Origin: Asterochloris sp. CNOR1
Lineage: Eukaryota > Chlorophyta > Trebouxiophyceae > Trebouxiales > Trebouxiaceae
Assembly (NCBI GenBank): GCA_963969365.1
Contig: OZ017757.1
Coordinates: 1,178,001-1,242,000, forward strand
DNA: 64,000 nucleotides
Direction: 5' to 3'
Part shown: one piece after another, positions 61,801 to 64,000 of the stretch
Numbering within the stretch: the first letter of the stretch is position 1
Layout of the letters: each line of letters starts with the position of its first letter
The notes under the pieces: model-generated
What the model saw: the letters and a program-made list of their open reading frames with translations, nothing else
The model's database searches: none
Told to the model about the DNA's origin: nothing
Made by a program: the position numbers and the translations under genes

Positions 61801-64000
61801 TTAGCTGCATCAAGTTTGCATTTGACTTGATCAGTGTCTGGCCCTGAGCTGCATGCCAGTGACTGTCATAAAAGTTAAACGCTAACCTGGTCAGCAATCT
61901 TCCTGGGAGGGGGCCTTTTGGCTGGGAGGGGGTAGCGCAGTGACATACGCTGAGGCTAGCAACTGACTTCCAGTGAATATAGGGTGGGCTTTGACAGACC
62001 CCGTTCTATCTTGACGTCAGAGTCCTCCTGTGGTTCAGGCAAATTCTTTTGGTACTGCTGAATGAGGCCACTGCGGTCCTCAGTGCTTGACTCCTGACCT
62101 GAGTGCACTCGACTGATGCAGCCGACCTCTGAAGGCCCTGCCAGATCAAGGCACTGTGGCGTATCAACAGCAGCTCAAGAGCATTGCTGGCGCTGACATC
62201 TTGCAGAGACTCAGCCCTTGGATGACGGTGCAGGTGCTCCTTGAAGAAACTGCTGGATGAGGGCACAATGATGGAGAAGCAGTAGCATAGCAGCAGCACT
62301 AGGGCTCCTGTTCTGCACACTCAAGACCATATATATGCTGACAACGCAGGCGCTCTCTGGAGGCACTGCTGGACGAAGGCACTGTGGTGCAGAAGCAGAT
62401 GATCGACGGCTTGCAGGCAAGCAGCGGCAGATGCTTAAGATCCTGGTGCAATGCACACCTGCTCGTCATCGGTGCAGCCTGCAGTCATCATGCGCAATGT
62501 GGTGCATAAGCATTTGGCTGCTGACGTCCAGGCCAGTAGCTGCAATGAAATTTGTCCCCCTCCATCACAGGGCCATGCAGATTTGCTTGCCACTCCGGCC
62601 ATGTGCTCTACTCAATTGGGCAGTAGTGCTCAAGCAGCTGGCTGCTGACAGCAGCTGGGGCCGCAGAGACAGCCTGTCCCTTGTTGCAAATCTCCTTTAG
62701 ATTTTCCTGCAGAAATCCCTGGGCCACAGGTGGTCGCCACGCATATCACTTGTCAACCAACTTGGATGAGAATTTCACTGAACTGCGCAGACTCAAGCCT
62801 TATGGTTATGTGCAGGGCCTGCTGAGGTACCTACACGACAAAGGCCACATGAGCAGCTCAGCGGACGGGGTGCCCTCCCAGGCTGCCTCACTGGACCAGC
62901 TGCTGCAGCTCCTGCAGGCTAGCCAGGTGTGAGGAAAGCCCCATCATCTGCTGCCTTGGGAGCATTGACAGCCACTCCAGCTGGCTTGTTGCAGCAGATG
63001 CTGGGCATTGCTTGCAGATGCTGCTGAAATTTGTTGTTGGCTCCTGTTCTGACTGTGCCTGGCGCTCAAGTTGGCCCACCTGCCATGGTTGAGCGGACCT
63101 GCTAAGCCCGCTCCAGGCTGCCTCAATGCTGCAGATATTCCTGTGTGAGAGGTGCTCGCCTGATTTGAGGCGGCAGCATTCAGCCTCCGTCTGCACTTGC
63201 CAGCAACAAAGCCGCACCTGAGGCCAGCAGGCAGTGCGGCAGTGCACCTCACGACTGAGGGGCACTGGTGGCCCAGCTAGCCTGACTGTGTCCCCGCAGT
63301 GTTTGTTTTCTTCTAGCAGCATGCGGAGCTGCTCCAGGCAGCCTGGCTGCCGCAGCTGCTGATGCTTGGACTTGCTGCAGGCCGCCAGTGAGGCTGCGCT
63401 GGGGACGAGAGGGCGCAGCGTGCGCCGCTCGGGCAGCCTCGTGAGCCCGAGGAGCACCCTGAAGGGCACACGCACAGGTGCAGCTGATGCTGCAGCAACA
63501 AACCCTTGCCAGCTGATTGAGACATTGGTCACCAGTAGCAAATTTGACTGCCACAGGCTGGGTTCTTTATGCAGTCCTAGATATGAGACACAGAGCCAGT
63601 TGCCACCCTGCTGTTGAGCCAGTGCTGCTTGTCATCTTTAGCTGTGCCAGAAGCTGGCTGTGAAACAAAGCCAATTGCCACGTTGAAGTCACGTGCAGAG
63701 GCCAGCTGTTCAACCCCCGCGCCCGTGGTGCAGGAAGGCCAGATACATTCCTGCACCAGTGCTGCCTGTAGATGTGTTACCCTTTCTGTTGGTGCTGTTG
63801 CCAGCAACCAGATGAAGCTGACGCAGGCCATCTCAACATTGTAAAGCTGAGCAAAGAAGGTGTCAGTGGCTGCCTGAGCTCTGTTGCTGCTGTTGCAGGA
63901 CGCGCTGGTGCTGCTGGAGGGGCCCACCTGTTCTGTCAAGCTGTGAACTATGGCAGCCTGCGAGTTGGTCTTGAGCCGTCACGCTTGTGGTGCAGGGGAT
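49866..64000 (+). CDS. Large coiled-coil protein, 3' end at or beyond window edge
   Basis: Starts at ATG 49866 (MEAPFTRKLENNSEHGAITQ). A low-complexity N-terminal part follows, with a Ser-rich basic patch (GRSRRNSNVSLGGLSAIDSS near 51930-51995) that could be phosphorylated. From 53058 many short exons encode heptad-rich helix: MEQQLSNARTRIIELTGELQ, AQQAAAEQSMVNLQQQVKTL, KLQASIQELQDAHQREEEA, RQLAQQKDLLATQKEQAEQ and QSETARVEELGKRVQSLERD. A non-coil island reads TSITDDRVDAIISSLESVGT (57.2 kb). Late exons include SLEALLDEGTVVQKQMIDGL (62.35 kb), GLLRYLHDKGHMSSSADGVP (62.8 kb) and RGRSVRRSGSLVSPRSTLKG (63.4 kb). A stop-free frame runs from about 63900 to the edge. No named family is recognised; a cytoskeletal, centrosomal or trafficking scaffold is possible. 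Intervening exons at 50.4-51.2 and 60-61 kb are incomplete. Confidence 0.75.
52922..53095 (+). repeat. Decayed tandem copy of a coiled-coil exon start
   Basis: The exon beginning at 53058 (DMEQQLSNA) and its upstream intron end are repeated 101 bp upstream, with gacatggagcagcagctc identical. The upstream copy has tgcatg where the real acceptor has tgcagg, so its splice site is lost. Confidence 0.8.
53166..53400 (+). repeat. Three tandem units of the RQELQDAQG segment
   Basis: Units start with ctcag at 53166, 53253 and 53360. The first two are near-identical for about 30 bases and both encode RQELQDAQG followed by a GGTGAG-type donor. The third is strongly decayed. Confidence 0.75.
54373..54516 (+). 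repeat. Decayed copy of coiled-coil exon end (EEQRS donor)
   Basis: 54378-54412 matches 54479-54513 at 30 of 35 bases, 101 bp apart. The first is the exon end encoding VKTLEEQRS. The copy reads LKMLKEQRT and still ends in caggtg. Confidence 0.82.
54846..55460 (+). repeat. Five to six tandem exon-plus-donor units
   Basis: The motif aagcgggaggtgag and variants recurs at about 54867, 54957, 55152, 55237, 55329 and 55444, each preceded by a gcagagg...gccagc-like run. Steps are about 90, 195, 85, 92 and 115 bp. The first codes AEAAEASAKRE before its donor; later ones are progressively altered. Confidence 0.72.
58148..58258 (+). repeat. In-frame 54-bp coding duplication
   Basis: Two adjacent 54-bp units encode REREQHERALQQAQQA and REREQLERALQQAQQA. 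The unit of 18 residues keeps the reading frame and helix, unlike the intronic copies elsewhere. Confidence 0.85.
59287..59700 (+). repeat. Exon-start array ending in a perfect 63-bp tandem duplication
   Basis: Copies of an acceptor plus exon start lie near 59287 (ARQWPSQS), 59400, 59504 (ACLWSDAHLRSSG), 59604 and 59667 (ARQRADARRHSSGG, probable true exon). The last two sit in a 63-bp tandem repeat whose 61-base core is identical at 59552-59612 and 59615-59675, so one step is very recent. Confidence 0.85.

Overview
This window looks like nuclear DNA from a green alga. It carries a plant-type CP29/Lhcb4 antenna gene, the thylakoid thioredoxin HCF164, a nuclear gene for plastid ribosomal protein bL34, a front-end (HPGG cytochrome-b5 fused) fatty-acid desaturase, and a plant IBR1/SDRA-like peroxisomal reductase. 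Genes are split by many introns, mostly with GTGAG donors and TGCAG acceptors. A trebouxiophyte-like alga is my best guess, but the exact taxon cannot be read from the sequence. I saw no tRNA, rRNA, CRISPR array, virus-like element or transposon.

Layout, left to right: the 3' part of phosphoglucomutase (+); a very long gene encoding two degenerate pyruvate-kinase modules in one chain (-); TRAPPC13 (+); a SAP30-type histone-deacetylase-complex subunit (-); a hypothetical gene (+); mitochondrial ribosomal protein mL40/MRPL28-like (-); a multipass membrane protein (+); HCF164 (-); an S9 peptidase with a predicted organelle presequence (+); a delta-6-type front-end desaturase (-); a DHRS4/IBR1-like SDR ending in the peroxisomal signal SRL (+); an FBXO31-like F-box protein (-); CP29 (+); plastid bL34 (-); and a large coiled-coil gene that reaches the right edge (+). 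Every adjacent pair of recognised genes lies on opposite strands, so the window is a chain of divergent promoters (as short as 65 bp between start codons) and convergent tails.

Functionally the set mixes photosynthesis and plastid upkeep (CP29, HCF164, bL34), sugar metabolism (PGM, the PK-like protein), lipid metabolism (desaturase, peroxisomal SDR) and housekeeping regulation (TRAPP, SAP30, F-box, mL40). No pathway cluster is evident; shared promoters are the likely link between neighbours.

The most unusual feature is pervasive. Many introns contain decayed tandem copies ('echoes') of the adjacent exon-intron junction, typically 35-100 bp long, about 70-86% identical by hand count and 45-300 bp away, often with the splice signal still present. 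I found them in at least seven unrelated genes. A second unusual feature is a run of GC-AG introns (seven, each forced by reading frame). Gene models were assembled by hand from splice consensus, frame and remembered family sequences. Exon chains that close perfectly in frame (CP29, HCF164, bL34, IBR1-like SDR, mL40, SAP30) are the most reliable.
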